Notes: generated from the sequence alone by a model not told the origin. A DNA stretch of 64,000 nt from Flavobacterium frigoris PS1 (GCF_000252125.1 NZ_AHKF01000018.1:558001-622000); one strand, 5' to 3'; shown: positions 40,053 through 50,271, numbered from the stretch's first letter. A program made the numbers and translations.

Positions 40053-40457
40053 TTAAGAAATTGAGTTTATAAACTTATGATCTATAGGTTTTACCTGAAA
40101 ACCGACTACATTTATATCATCTTCTGCACGTTGTAAATCCTCTTTGTCAATAGTTGAGGAAACGATAAATACTTTACAATGTTTCTTGATTTTGTTATTC
40201 AATTGCTCATAATTTTCCATAAATTCAAAACCGTTCATCAATGGCATCATTATATCTAAAAGAATAACCTCAGGCAACGCTGTCGTATCGTCTTGATTTA
40301 TTATTAAATAGTTTAAGGCTTCCTTTGGATCAGTATATTTAATTATATTTTCAGCGAATGAATGTTTTAACATTACGTGAGAAGCAATGAAAATATCGAT
40401 TTCATTGTCATCAATAATCATTGCATTTTTGAATTTGGAATATATGATGTTTGTCAT
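40053..40457 (-). CDS. Single-domain response regulator (receiver)
   Basis: This 134-aa protein is a stand-alone receiver domain. It has the acidic pair IIDDNEID, the phospho-acceptor Asp in LLDIMMP, the conserved Ser in IVSST and the Lys in QVKPID. It has no output domain, so it probably passes phosphate on or acts by protein contact. Its start overlaps the stop of the kinase gene by 4 bases. It is a paralogue of the receiver at 44717-45118. Confidence 0.92.
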   Translation of the reverse strand: MTNIIYSKFKNAMIIDDNEIDIFIASHVMLKHSFAENIIKYTDPKEALNYLIINQDDTTALPEVILLDIMMPLMNGFEFMENYEQLNNKIKKHCKVFIVSSTIDKEDLQRAEDDINVVGFQVKPIDHKFINSIS

Positions 40458-43400
40458 GGCTTTAAATTTTTTAACATAATATTAAAAGTGCTACCTACGT
40501 TCAATTCAGAATTTATAGAAATTCGACCATCCAACATTTGGACAGTATCTTTAACGATATATAAACCAATACCAGAGCCTATAGTTTTGCTAGAAAGGCG
40601 ATAAAACATTTCGAAAATTTTATTATGGTGCATATGATCTATACCTATACCATTATCCGAAATACTTAGTTCTAGGGATTCTGAATTGGAAAAGCAACTG
40701 ATTTTAATATAGTTGTTTGTTCCTTGCTCTCTGTGGTATTTTATGGCATTAGACAATAAATTTTCAATAATTATATTTAATCGTATTTGATCCGTATAAA
40801 AAGATTGTTGTTCCTCGATATCAATAATAAAATTAATATTAGTTGTCTGTGGATTTCCTACAAAAGAGTTGATAACGTCAGTAATTGTTTTTTGTAAATC
40901 TGTTTGCTCCACTTTCAATGACATGCGATTGTTTCTAGAATAGTTAAGAATGTTCTTAATGAAATTATCCAAACGATTAACGCTTTCCCGAATCATTACA
41001 ACATGCTTTATCGTATCAGGCTCGCTAGTTTCGGATTCAATAAAGTTAATTAATCCAAGTATAGATGTTAATGGAGACCTAAGGTCATGGGATACACTAT
41101 AAACAAATCGATCTAATTCAGTATTGGTTTTTACTAGTTCTTTGTATTGTAATTCAAGATTAATTTCCGCTTTTTTCCGTTCTGTAATATCAAATCGAGT
41201 AGCTACGTACTGATATGGTTTTCCCTTTTTATCCAAAAATGGTATTATGGTACTAGCTACCCAATATTCGGTTCCATCCTTGGCTTTATTTTTAAGCTCG
41301 CCTTTCCAAATATTGCCTTTGGCAATAGTTTTCCACATGTCCTTCATATATTCTTTAGAGTGATAACCTGAACTACATAAACGATGATCCTGTCCCATCA
41401 ATTCTTCATTTGTAAATTTGGATATTTTACAAAAATTGTCATTCGCATGTGTAATAAGTCCTTTTTGGTCAGTAATTGCTACTATACATGACTCATCAAT
41501 TGCGAATTTAAAGTCAGATAATTCCTTATTAACATTTATTAATTCTGCCTGTCTATTCTGAGTTAAATCAATTTGAATACTTAGTTCATTATTGAATCTT
41601 TCTAATTCTAAGGCTACTCGTTTACTTTCGGAAATATCTGTAAACATTGCTAGTGTCCCTTTTAATTCATTATCGTCGTCGAATAAAGGATTGGCGGAGA
41701 TATGGGTCCAAACCTCACGTCCTGTTTTAGAAATAAATTTCGCTTCGATGGACACTGCATGTCCTTCTATAATACGAGATAGTTTGTTGACTGTAGTTTC
41801 CTTGTCTTCTTCCGCCAAGAAATGATATATCGTTTTATTCGATATGTCCTCTGCTTCATATTCAAGTAAGTCACGCATTTTGTTGTTTACAAGGGAAATA
41901 TTGGTGTTTTTATCCCATAACCATATACCTTCCTGAGCAGTTTCAAAAATCTGTCTAAATTTTTTTTCACTTTGTTTTAAGGCTTTTTCAATAGCTATTT
42001 TTCCAGTAATATCGGTCATTACATTAACAGCGCCAGTTACATTTTTATTTGTATCAAAAAAAGGAACAAGATCTGCAATTATCGTTTTTCTATTACCATT
42101 AGGTTCTTCAACTATTACAGTACCGGTTTGTGGAATTCCGTCTTTCAATAATGAAACCATTGGAGAGGATTCTAATGGTATTAACTGATTATCTATCGAA
42201 TATAATTTAAATGCACCACAATAACGATCTATACCTATTTCAGGTTCACGTCCCCATATTGCCACAGCCGCTTTATTGAAAAGTAAAATTCGACCAGCAG
42301 CATCACAGGACTGTATGCCAACTGGGAGGTTTTGTATCAAATTCTTAAATTTATTTTCACTTTCTTCTACTTTTTTTCGGGACGCGACCTGCGGCGTAAC
42401 ATCATTCGTAAAGAAAAATACACCATCAATATTCCCTTTGTCATCATGGTGCGCCTGATACACAACATCAATATACATATCGACTATTGCTCCGTTGCCA
42501 TGCGGATCGAACTGGAAAAGCATCTCACTTGCTGAAAAGGATTCGCCAGTTTGGTATACATTGTCTAAAAGTTTAAAGATTCCCTGACTTTCTAGTTCTG
42601 GTAGTATTTCTTTAACCGATTTTCCGATAACGTCATTTTTACCAATGTTTGATAATAATTGCATATAAGGGGGGTTGGCCAATTCAAAGATATGATTTGG
42701 TCCTTTTAAAATTCCCATTGCAAATGGTGCTTGCTCAAAGAGATCTTGATATCGTTTTTTTTCAAGTTGAAGACCATATTCTAATGTTTTTTTATCAGTT
42801 ATGTCTTTCGCTATACAAAAAATTAAATCATCTTCAGGATCCCAAGTTGCTGACCAAATATTCGGGACGATTTTACCATTCTTGTGTATATATCGATTTT
42901 CAAAAAACTCTAATTCATAACCGTTTTTGACCCGTGAATCCTCCGTATAAGTTTTTTCCAGATCCTCGTTAAAAACTAAATCTAAAAATTTAGTACCTTT
43001 TAATTCATCTGGAGTATATCCCCAAATTTTCAATGAGGCTGCATTGACATCAACAAATTTCCCTTCGGAATCAATGGTACAAATAACGTCCGTTGAAGCA
43101 TCTAAAGTTTTGTTCAGGCGTTTTATGGTTTCCTTTAGTAGATGCGTTGTATTATCTAACTTTACTTTAGATTTTAAACGGTCAGAAATATCATGAATAA
43201 ATAGGCAGATTCTTTCTCTATCAATAGAATCCACATATTTAGTAGTGGAAGTATATGCATCAAATTTAATACCATCCTTCCTAATAAAAGTTACTTCTCC
43301 TGCAGCGGATCCTGTATTAATGCGTTCTCGTACTAATGATTTAGCTTTTTCATCTTTTTTATAAATGAGTTCTTCCTTATTTAGACTAATAATTTCGTCT

Positions 43401-44338
43401 ACAGTCATTTTAAACATTTTACAGGCCGCGCGGTTGGCTGTAAGGATAGGACCATCTGATTGACAAAGCAAAATTGCGTCCATACTATTTTCGAAAATGG
43501 CTCTGTATCTTGCCTCATTTGAAATCAGCTCCATTTCCATTTGTTTGCGCTTGCTTATATCTGTAAATTTAAATATGATACCTTTCAATTTTGGATCGAG
43601 CAACTGGTTATTACCAGTCCCTTCAAACCAGTAATAGTTCCCATTTTTAAATTTCAATCTAAAGGAAATCTCAATAATTTGTCCAGGATTGTTCTTTAGT
43701 TTTTCTAAAAAATCGTAAGCTAGGTCCCTATCTTCAGGATGAATTATTTCGAAAATATAATTTCCATGTATTTCTTCATCTGTCCAGCCTGTAATTTTTT
43801 GCAATAACGGACTTCTATAAATGGGATTTAAATTTTCATCAACTACTGAGAATATTGCTTCAGTATTTTCTACTAGTGCTCTATATAAATATTCGTTTTT
43901 TTTTAATTCTTCTACTGAAGAGTCTGATGAATCATTAAACCCTCTTTTGTCATTAATCATTTCCGTGTTGTTTAATACTTTTTTTATTTTGGTTGTCAGT
44001 CTACTTAGATTGTCCTTGAAAACAAAGTCGGTTAGACCATTTGTGAAAAAAAAATTCATGTTTTCTTTAGTTGCTGGATAGGATACAAAAATAAAAGGAG
44101 TCGTAGGCACCAGTTTTTTTGCGGTCGTAAATATTGTTTTCCCGTCAAAATCAGAAAAAATAGTATTGGAAAGAATAATATCGGGTTTATACCATTGTAC
44201 CAAATTTTTAAATCCCTTATTTGTGGTTGCTACCTCTATATGATAATTATTAAATTCTTTTTCCAGGATAAGCTCTATCAGTTCTACATTGTATAAAAAT
44301 GATTCAACTAGTACTATTTTAGTTAATTTGCTATTCAT
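40454..44338 (-). CDS. Multi-PAS sensor histidine kinase with degenerate receiver
   Basis: This 1294-aa kinase has no membrane segment. It begins with a receiver-like domain (residues 1-125) in which the acceptor Asp is replaced by Asn (DIILSNTIFSDFDG). About seven PAS domains follow, several with PAC-type ends (FTDISKRKQ, IHDISDRL, IAKDITDKK, TNDVTPQ, MTDITGKI, FTDISESK, FDITERKK). A HisKA with the His in YSVSHDLRSPLTS and a HATPase_c (NAIKYH, DNGIGI, GSGIGLYIV) close the protein. It probably integrates cytoplasmic cues and passes phosphate to the adjacent receiver. The signal is unknown. Confidence 0.93.
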   Translation of the reverse strand: MNSKLTKIVLVESFLYNVELIELILEKEFNNYHIEVATTNKGFKNLVQWYKPDIILSNTIFSDFDGKTIFTTAKKLVPTTPFIFVSYPATKENMNFFFTNGLTDFVFKDNLSRLTTKIKKVLNNTEMINDKRGFNDSSDSSVEELKKNEYLYRALVENTEAIFSVVDENLNPIYRSPLLQKITGWTDEEIHGNYIFEIIHPEDRDLAYDFLEKLKNNPGQIIEISFRLKFKNGNYYWFEGTGNNQLLDPKLKGIIFKFTDISKRKQMEMELISNEARYRAIFENSMDAILLCQSDGPILTANRAACKMFKMTVDEIISLNKEELIYKKDEKAKSLVRERINTGSAAGEVTFIRKDGIKFDAYTSTTKYVDSIDRERICLFIHDISDRLKSKVKLDNTTHLLKETIKRLNKTLDASTDVICTIDSEGKFVDVNAASLKIWGYTPDELKGTKFLDLVFNEDLEKTYTEDSRVKNGYELEFFENRYIHKNGKIVPNIWSATWDPEDDLIFCIAKDITDKKTLEYGLQLEKKRYQDLFEQAPFAMGILKGPNHIFELANPPYMQLLSNIGKNDVIGKSVKEILPELESQGIFKLLDNVYQTGESFSASEMLFQFDPHGNGAIVDMYIDVVYQAHHDDKGNIDGVFFFTNDVTPQVASRKKVEESENKFKNLIQNLPVGIQSCDAAGRILLFNKAAVAIWGREPEIGIDRYCGAFKLYSIDNQLIPLESSPMVSLLKDGIPQTGTVIVEEPNGNRKTIIADLVPFFDTNKNVTGAVNVMTDITGKIAIEKALKQSEKKFRQIFETAQEGIWLWDKNTNISLVNNKMRDLLEYEAEDISNKTIYHFLAEEDKETTVNKLSRIIEGHAVSIEAKFISKTGREVWTHISANPLFDDDNELKGTLAMFTDISESKRVALELERFNNELSIQIDLTQNRQAELINVNKELSDFKFAIDESCIVAITDQKGLITHANDNFCKISKFTNEELMGQDHRLCSSGYHSKEYMKDMWKTIAKGNIWKGELKNKAKDGTEYWVASTIIPFLDKKGKPYQYVATRFDITERKKAEINLELQYKELVKTNTELDRFVYSVSHDLRSPLTSILGLINFIESETSEPDTIKHVVMIRESVNRLDNFIKNILNYSRNNRMSLKVEQTDLQKTITDVINSFVGNPQTTNINFIIDIEEQQSFYTDQIRLNIIIENLLSNAIKYHREQGTNNYIKISCFSNSESLELSISDNGIGIDHMHHNKIFEMFYRLSSKTIGSGIGLYIVKDTVQMLDGRISINSELNVGSTFNIMLKNLKP

Positions 44339-44716
44339 TGATTTAAATAATGATTTAAATTAATAATAAAAATGATTTTTAGAATTTAAAAAAAAGGGGA
44401 GTTTTAAAACTTTGGACTTTAATTATTCGTACTTTTTTCACAAAATTAAGATTGTTTTCATATAAAAAAGCGCTCAAGTAATAAGTGTTATTAAAGGATT
44501 ATAGATGGCAATCTACTGTAAGAAGTGTTTTTAAGTAAGCATGGGGTTACTATTGGCCAATTGTAATTATTACTGGCTCAAAAAACTGTAGCATCTAAAT
44601 AATTAAGAAAAGAAAAATTAAATGTAGGATTAGACAAGAATGTCTACTATTGAAATTTAGTAGATCAGTAGTTAAAAAAAAATAGCTCTAAATGTATCAT
44701 TTAAAAAAAAAGTACT
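44339..44716. other. Intergenic, nothing recognised
   Basis: About 380 AT-rich bases between the kinase start and the next receiver gene. It should hold the promoter of the kinase operon. I see no convincing TAnnTTTG box or operator. Confidence 0.4.
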
Positions 44717-45118
44717 TCAAAATTTCATGAAAAAATCACTGGTAACTGGTTTCACTGCAAATCTTGAAATTCTTTTATCAAGTTTAGCTTTAGAGATATC
44801 ACGATCATCAATGGTCGATGAAATCATGACTATTTCACAATTGGCAATAACGGATGGCGAAAGTGTTTGAAATTCATCTAAGAATTCAAAACCTCCCAAC
44901 AGTGGCATATAAATATCGACAAAAATAATTTGAGGTAATGCCGTTATGGTATTCTGATTTTCTTTCAAATACTCCAGAGCATCAGTGATATTATTATACT
45001 CTAAAATTGTTACGGCAAAATTACAGTTCTTAATTATTTTAGAAGCAATATATACATCTAGTACGTTATCATCAATTATCATTACTGTTTCAAAGTGTGG
45101 TTGTGACTGCTTTTCCAT
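44717..45118 (-). CDS. Single-domain response regulator (receiver), second copy
   Basis: This 133-aa stand-alone receiver shows MIIDDNVLDV, the acceptor Asp in FVDIYMP, Ser in MISST and Lys in AVKPV. It closely parallels the receiver at 40053-40457 in length and motifs (GGFEFLDEF against NGFEFMENY), so the two are paralogues. It lies 50 bases downstream of the LytTR gene on the same strand and may be co-transcribed with it. Confidence 0.9.
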   Translation of the reverse strand: MEKQSQPHFETVMIIDDNVLDVYIASKIIKNCNFAVTILEYNNITDALEYLKENQNTITALPQIIFVDIYMPLLGGFEFLDEFQTLSPSVIANCEIVMISSTIDDRDISKAKLDKRISRFAVKPVTSDFFMKF

Positions 45119-45168
45119 AAAAAAATATTTTTTGAGTTAATAATAATCTAAGAAGATTTAAATGTTAG

Positions 45169-45924
45169 CTATAATTTAATAAATTTAGTAAATTCTTCTT
45201 GTCTTCGTTTTGCAATAGGGAGGATTACACCATTTGTCAATTTGCAGGTATAGCCATCTTTTTTTGAGATATTGATTATTTGTCTGATATTAATTACATA
45301 AGAGTGATGAATCCTAAAAAAATAATTTGGATCAAGGATAGTGCTATATTCCCCTAAGTTTTTAGATGATAATATTTTTTTTTCCTTGTCTAAAAAGAAT
45401 TCAGTGTATTTGCCTTCAGCTTTACAATAAATAATATGATCCATATTGATAAGTTCAATTTTATCGATAGACGAAACAGCCATGTACCCATTATTATGAT
45501 GTTTGGAACTTAAGATATTTATATCATTTACCCTTTTCTCTTGAAAACAATCCTCCATTTCGATTCTTTTAATGGCTTTATAAACGGAGATTAGTACATC
45601 ATTAAAATTTAAAGGTTTTAAAAGAAAATCGATAACATTTAATCTGAATGCTTTTACTGCATATGATTGATCCGAAGAAATAAAAATAACTTTTGGTCGA
45701 TTAAAGTCTAATTCATTAATTAGATCAATAAGACTTTCATTTCTTTTTGAAATATCTATGAATACGAGCTGTGGTTTATGAGAATTAATTAGAGTCATGC
45801 TTTTATCGACATCGCTTTCGGTGCCGACCATATTTATAATCATCAGGTTATCCTCTGCGAACGACTTTAATAATTGAGTGGTCTCTTCTTCATCGCTAAT
45901 TAATATTGCTATTATTGGTTCCAT
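45169..45924 (-). CDS. LytTR-family response regulator
   Basis: This protein combines a receiver-like domain with a C-terminal LytTR DNA-binding domain (from about MDHIIYCKAEGKYTEF to KRRQEEFTKF, containing FFRIHHSYVINI). The receiver keeps DEEE near the start, the acceptor Asp in VFIDISK and Lys in LLKPLNF. I prefer the ATG at 45924 (MEPIIAIL); a longer frame from 45966 adds 14 residues. LytTR regulators normally pair with a membrane kinase. None is adjacent, so the multi-PAS kinase may be its partner, which is inference. Confidence 0.88.
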   Translation of the reverse strand: MEPIIAILISDEEETTQLLKSFAEDNLMIINMVGTESDVDKSMTLINSHKPQLVFIDISKRNESLIDLINELDFNRPKVIFISSDQSYAVKAFRLNVIDFLLKPLNFNDVLISVYKAIKRIEMEDCFQEKRVNDINILSSKHHNNGYMAVSSIDKIELINMDHIIYCKAEGKYTEFFLDKEKKILSSKNLGEYSTILDPNYFFRIHHSYVINIRQIINISKKDGYTCKLTNGVILPIAKRRQEEFTKFIKL

Positions 45925-46009
45925 TTGAAAAAAATTGCTGGCTAAGGTTGCCAAATTAAAGAGCAAAGGTTGTTACTCACATTTAAACTGTTTTCTTATT
46001 CATAATGCT

Positions 46010-46489
46010 TTAAATCGCCTTAAAACTAATATCACTTTTAATTCGACTAATAAAAATCTGCTTTCTAATTTCAAATATCGAATTAATGACTTGCCTTCTT
46101 AATTTATTAGGAATTTTATTTATTAAGGTTTCTCCGTTTACTAGTTGTATTTCTAGACTATAAATCATAAAGTCTTCTTTAATAATTGTTACTATGCCTA
46201 TTAATGAAAAGCATAATGTAAGAAACCAATCCGTATGTATTAAAAGGAAGCCAAATACTGTAATACAAAAAAAAGATAATATCAATATTGTCCTATATAA
46301 AGGAGCCAATCGTACAGTCTCTAAATGTACTCTTTTTATATCTAAAAATAGAATTTCTTTATTGTTTAAAGCATCAAAGTTAAAGTTTAATAAAACAGAA
46401 TTTTCTTTCAGTTCAAAGTTCAATTTATTGTTTTTTAAGAGTAGTATTTGTGCTAAATTTTTTTTATTTGTTTGAGTAATTTTGTACAA
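46010..46489 (-). CDS. Small membrane protein, 159 aa
   Basis: I do not recognise the family. Two hydrophobic segments (TILILSFFCITVFGFLLI and WFLTLCFSLIGIVTII, about residues 66-105) are flanked by polar parts, and a basic C-terminus (NKLRRQVINSIFEIRKQIF) follows. It is upstream of the LytTR gene on the same strand, 44-85 bases away depending on the start, and may be a membrane partner of it. That is inference. Confidence 0.6.
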   Translation of the reverse strand: MYKITQTNKKNLAQILLLKNNKLNFELKENSVLLNFNFDALNNKEILFLDIKRVHLETVRLAPLYRTILILSFFCITVFGFLLIHTDWFLTLCFSLIGIVTIIKEDFMIYSLEIQLVNGETLINKIPNKLRRQVINSIFEIRKQIFISRIKSDISFKAI

Positions 46490-47300
46490 TAGTTGTTATT
46501 TAAATATTATATCTTTTAAACTTTTTAGAAGCTTTCTTCTAGAGCTAAGTGTTTGTTATAGAAAATTTTGTAGTTTCAGAAACTTTGATTTATTTTAACT
46601 ACTCGCAGTATACCATTAACAGATTTAATTTTACGATTAAAACTAGATGCATTTTTAACAGGCAGTTTAATTTCAAAAAAAAAGTATTTAGTTTCTTTGA
46701 TTAATTTATCTTCCATTTTATTTAAGTTTAAAAAAATTTTGCATTCCACTTTGTGGTGGATTATATACTTTAAAATCGTCTATAACCAATCATTTTTGAA
46801 TATGTATCAGCAGCTGATAACAAAACTATTTGTTACAATAACTATATATTTAATGGTGAGAATATTGTAATTCTATATCAAGAATTTAATATCTAAATTA
46901 GGAATGTCACTTAGCTTTTTTTGAAGCAGATGTGAAAAATAACGTGACTGTTATTATCTACATTAAAACATAATGGAGGAAGTAGAAATCATGTGAAATA
47001 AACCTTAATTTAAATTACAAATTTAGTAGTATTTTACTTTTACAACTAAGTTGAATCTAGTAAGTTATTAATTGCAGTCCTATGTAAATAAGTGTAGTCT
47101 TATGAATAATAAGTGGTAAAGCAAATAGAATATGAATTCTTAATTTATGGTTTAAAACACTTTGGAGCCTTGCAAAGAAACAGTGTTTCTGCGAATATTT
47201 GTTTGTAATGGAAATGTCGTTGTGTATAATAATTCTTCAGTATTTCCTTGGATTCTTGAGGGTGTATGCTATTGCTGCTCCTTCTATATCGTTATCGGTA
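46490..47300. other. Long intergenic region, nothing recognised
   Basis: Roughly 800 AT-rich bases between the signalling cluster and the RteC pseudogene. A short minus-strand frame near 46580-46720 is possible but too weak to support. No repeats from elsewhere in the window were found here. Confidence 0.4.
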
Positions 47301-48044
47301 TTAATTTTGGTAGCAAATATTAATTAATTTAAATAATTTCTCATAGGTGATATCGAATATTTTTTCGAAATAGTTTGCCATTTCAGCGATGTCTATTTTA
47401 CCATTATTAAAAGTCTTCTGCGCGTGCAATGCATAAATGAGTTCAATTAGGGCCGTTTTACTTTTGTTCCATTTTATTGTTTTCATCTGTAAAGGACTTT
47501 CCTTGGCCGTTGGCTTATTGTTTGACAGTTTGCTGATCTTATTTTCAATTTAATTCATAAAAATGGCTAACATAAAGTTATGTGTAGTCGAGAAACGATC
47601 GTGCAATTCGGAATAATAGGGTTCGAGATTATAGTTGATTTCGGTATTACATCTGGTAAATAATTTATTATCCAAAAAAATACTTCCCAAGCGTTAGTAA
47701 TTGTAGAACTCTAGACTCTCACTTAAATAATTATTTAACTTGTTTATTTCATTGTCATAGTATGTCCGTCGCATTTTTTTTCCACCCATTGGGTTGCACG
47801 TTTCTAATTTTTTAAATGAGATCAGTTTTGAGCTGAATTTGGGTTTAATGATTTTGAAGAACTTAACTTCATCTTCAATGCTCTGGAATTGATGCTGCAA
47901 AACATGTTCTTTGAGTACTTTTAAATGTATAGCAATGCATTCGATAGATTTGTCACAGATAGGGATAGGATTATCATAATCAAATGATATTTTACTTAGT
48001 TCTTCTTCGTGATCAAACAGAATGGCGTGACTGATTTTAACCAT
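47301..48044 (-). pseudogene. RteC-like pseudogene with in-frame stops
   Basis: Two open pieces (48044-47694 and 47486-47301) are in the same frame. The stretch between them translates sensibly (SIFLDNKLFTRCNTEINYNL and HDRFSTTHNFML) but contains TAA at 47691-47693 and at 47550-47552. The N-terminal part has FFKIIKPKFSSKLISF and the C-terminal part KWNKSKTALIELIYALHAQ, as in the intact RteC at 12644-13489. The C-terminus is about 30 codons short. Confidence 0.8.
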
Positions 48045-48107
48045 AAAAGAATTTAGGTTTTGGTTGTTAAGTATTACATTTTGTAATACAATACCATCTA
48101 AATTAGA

Positions 48108-48962
48108 TCAATGGATTTTGGAAGCCGTTTCTGTTTTCTGTCTGTGGGTGAAGATCTATTTCTCACCATCAATACCTTGGCTTATATGTGATTTCGTCAA
48201 GTTTTTGACGTCAATGTACGCCAAGCCAGTAAAGCAGCTGAAAAGGAATATATTGCGAACTAATGATAATTTTTCTGTTTCGCCTTCCGATAGGTACACA
48301 CGTTCCACTTCTTTGACTTTCGCTTTGTAGTTGGCAAATGGATTTCTGTCTATCCAATGATTGGCCAAACAGATTTTTATTATTTTGCTGAAGTACTTAA
48401 TGTATTTAACTGCGGTATTGTTATCGCAATTACGCACGCTTTTCAAAAAGAATTCATACTCCATTATAAAGGCATGGTCTATTTTCTTGATGTCGATATC
48501 TGAAACTTTGTGTTTTCATTCCAGAAACTCCACCGTATGCTTGAATGATGTAGTGCAGAGCTCCAATGTTCTAGAGGCATATTCTTTTCCTACTAGTTCC
48601 TTGATTTTGTTGTTGTGATCCTTGAATATTGGAATTAACATACGCTGATTCACATTTAATCCGAACAGCTGATTCTTTAAACTTTCAGAGGTAAGGATCA
48701 TATCATTCTTGAAAATCATCTTTTCTGCTTCTACAATCTTTTGTTCGATGTTATCAAGATGACTATTAATTGTTCTAGTCTCTTCACCGGTACCCTTAAC
48801 TTTAGATCCTTCGCTTGACCACCTTTCAGGGTTGATGTGTTTGTTGCTGCTAAAGTCAAATCGTTTGGTAAGAATTGTTACTCGTACATAAATAGGGCAG
48901 GTGCCCTCATTATGGGCTTTTGATCTCTTAAGGTAAAAGAGAACGGATACAGTAGTATTCAT
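48108..48962 (-). pseudogene. Broken CTnDOT-type integrase (copy 2)
   Basis: Aligned with 35302-36549, this frame has TGA where copy 1 has Trp (FLE-stop-K against FLQWKY) and TAG at a second Trp (GIDGEK-stop-IFTHRQKTETAS against GGKWIFTHRQ). It stops at TGA 48108 after TASKIH. The catalytic HxxR, LGH and Tyr motifs are absent. The leader sequence and N-terminal domain are well preserved. It ends about 60 bases before the RteC pseudogene start. Confidence 0.88.
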
Positions 48963-49167
48963 AATTGGTAACCTTTTTAGTTATTATTAAATTTAAACTT
49001 TATAATAATTTCAAACAAGATGTTTATATAGTGAATAGGCTATTGAACATGTCGTTTGATCGGTTTCTTTTACCGAGGTGTCACTTAAAAAATATAATTT
49101 CAGTGACAGCTCGAAAGACACCTAAGTTTTGAGATTTAATGAATAATCTGAACTTCCGTAAATGAAA

Positions 49168-49201
49168 AAACCCCCCTAAATCATAAGATTTAGAGGGGTT
49201 T
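49168..49201 (-). terminator. Duplicated tRNA-Ser terminator hairpin
   Basis: AAACCCCCCTAAATC and GATTTAGAGGGGTTT with a 4-base loop, a diverged copy of the hairpin at 36766-36799. Confidence 0.65.
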
Positions 49202-49218
49202 GCTTCGTTTTGTATTTC

Positions 49219-49238
49219 TACTGGCGGAGAAAGAGGGA
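49219..49238 (-). other. tRNA-Ser 3'-end fragment (att-like repeat)
   Basis: This 20-base block is identical to 36817-36836, the 3' end of tRNA-Ser with its CCA and two flanking bases. Identity stops right after it. The body of the tRNA is missing here, though a few downstream bases (GAACCCC) may be remnants. Confidence 0.8.
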
Positions 49239-49444
49239 CTAAGTGAAATTATGAACCCCTTGTATTCATTGACTTTAAAGCCAATTCTCAGAATGAGTGC
49301 ACCGAATTATGCACCCTTTTTTTTGACTCAATTTAGCACTTAAATTGCATGAATCAAATTTACGGATTTAAGTCCAATTAATCTCATAAAGACAACCAAA
49401 AAATGAACGGGTTGCTTTGCGGTTTTCAATTTCTATTAATGATT

Positions 49445-49648
49445 TTAGTCAACGATCAAGGTCATTACCTGTTCCTGTTTCAGGCTGGTGTATTGGCAGA
49501 ATTCTTCTATGCTAACCAATTCGTTTTGGAGCTTGTTAAGCTCTTTGCGGATGGTTTGCAACATTCTAACGCTTTGCCGGTAACTCTTCCCTGTAATGCG
49601 TTGTATGTCCTTCGGGTAGATACACAACCTCTTGTTTTCGATTTTCAT
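49445..49648 (-). CDS. Small mobile-element protein, 67 aa (copy 2)
   Basis: This protein reads KRLCIYPKDIQRITGKSYRQ, then an amphipathic helix region, and ends EEFCQYTSLKQEQVMTLIVD. It is homologous to the 58-aa protein at 37388-37564 and more complete at the C-terminus. The family is widespread in Bacteroidota elements. I cannot assign a function, but a small regulatory or DNA-binding role is possible. Confidence 0.65.
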   Translation of the reverse strand: MKIENKRLCIYPKDIQRITGKSYRQSVRMLQTIRKELNKLQNELVSIEEFCQYTSLKQEQVMTLIVD

Positions 49649-49775
49649 ACACTATCTATAGTTTTGAGTAGGCTTTGATATACCGTAAAGTACTAGCTGC
49701 CAAACTTTCGTGGAGTAAAATTAATCAAAAAAAGGATGCATTTATTCTCGCTGAAACAAGGCGTGGAATTTTATT

Positions 49776-50003
49776 TTATGCTATAATATTGTCGGTTTTT
49801 AATAATTCCCTTGCACTGACCGGTGCCAATGTATGTCCAAACATTTTAAGGACCTGGTTTACCTTTCCGAGATTTAGGTTCTCTTTGCCTTGTTCTATTT
49901 TGCGAACGACAGTTAGTGCCACTCCAGCACGTTCCGCAAAAGCTTCTTGGGTTAGATTCACTTCATTTCTTTTCTCTTTTACAAAAGTGGCTAATGTCTT
50001 CAT
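49776..50003 (-). CDS. Orphan HipB-like XRE regulator
   Basis: This 75-aa protein differs at few positions from the HipB-like protein at 38936-39163 (MKTLATFVKEKRNEVNLTQE, then AFAERAGVALTVVRKIEQGK). I chose the ATG at 50003 by the same logic. No HipS or HipT gene is near: downstream on its strand come only the small 67-aa protein and the tRNA remnant. A HipB-type operator is retained upstream. It could still bind the operators of the complete operon. Confidence 0.83.
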   Translation of the reverse strand: MKTLATFVKEKRNEVNLTQEAFAERAGVALTVVRKIEQGKENLNLGKVNQVLKMFGHTLAPVSARELLKTDNIIA

Positions 50004-50045
50004 CGTTATATGCATTTGCATTGATTTTAAGCAAATATAGTATTT

Positions 50046-50063
50046 TATATGTAAAAGCATATA
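50046..50063. promoter_or_regulatory. HipB-type operator upstream of the orphan regulator
   Basis: TATATG-TAAAAG-CATATA is identical to the site at 39206-39223. A half-degenerate copy near 50007 lies next to the start codon, as in the other locus. Confidence 0.65.
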
Positions 50064-50271
50064 ATTGTTTTTTTTGGTAGGTTTACCGATACAGGGTGAC
50101 ATTTATGTTTAAAAATGTCATTTATACCACTGTAAGACATATGGAACAATGCCTTGTTCTATATCATTAGTTTAAGTGTAATCTTTGTTTTCGAAATCAA
50201 TCGAAAGCGTTGCAACGGGATGATGATTGAAGGAGTTTTTAGTAAATAATTAATTTAAATTTTTAGGAATT

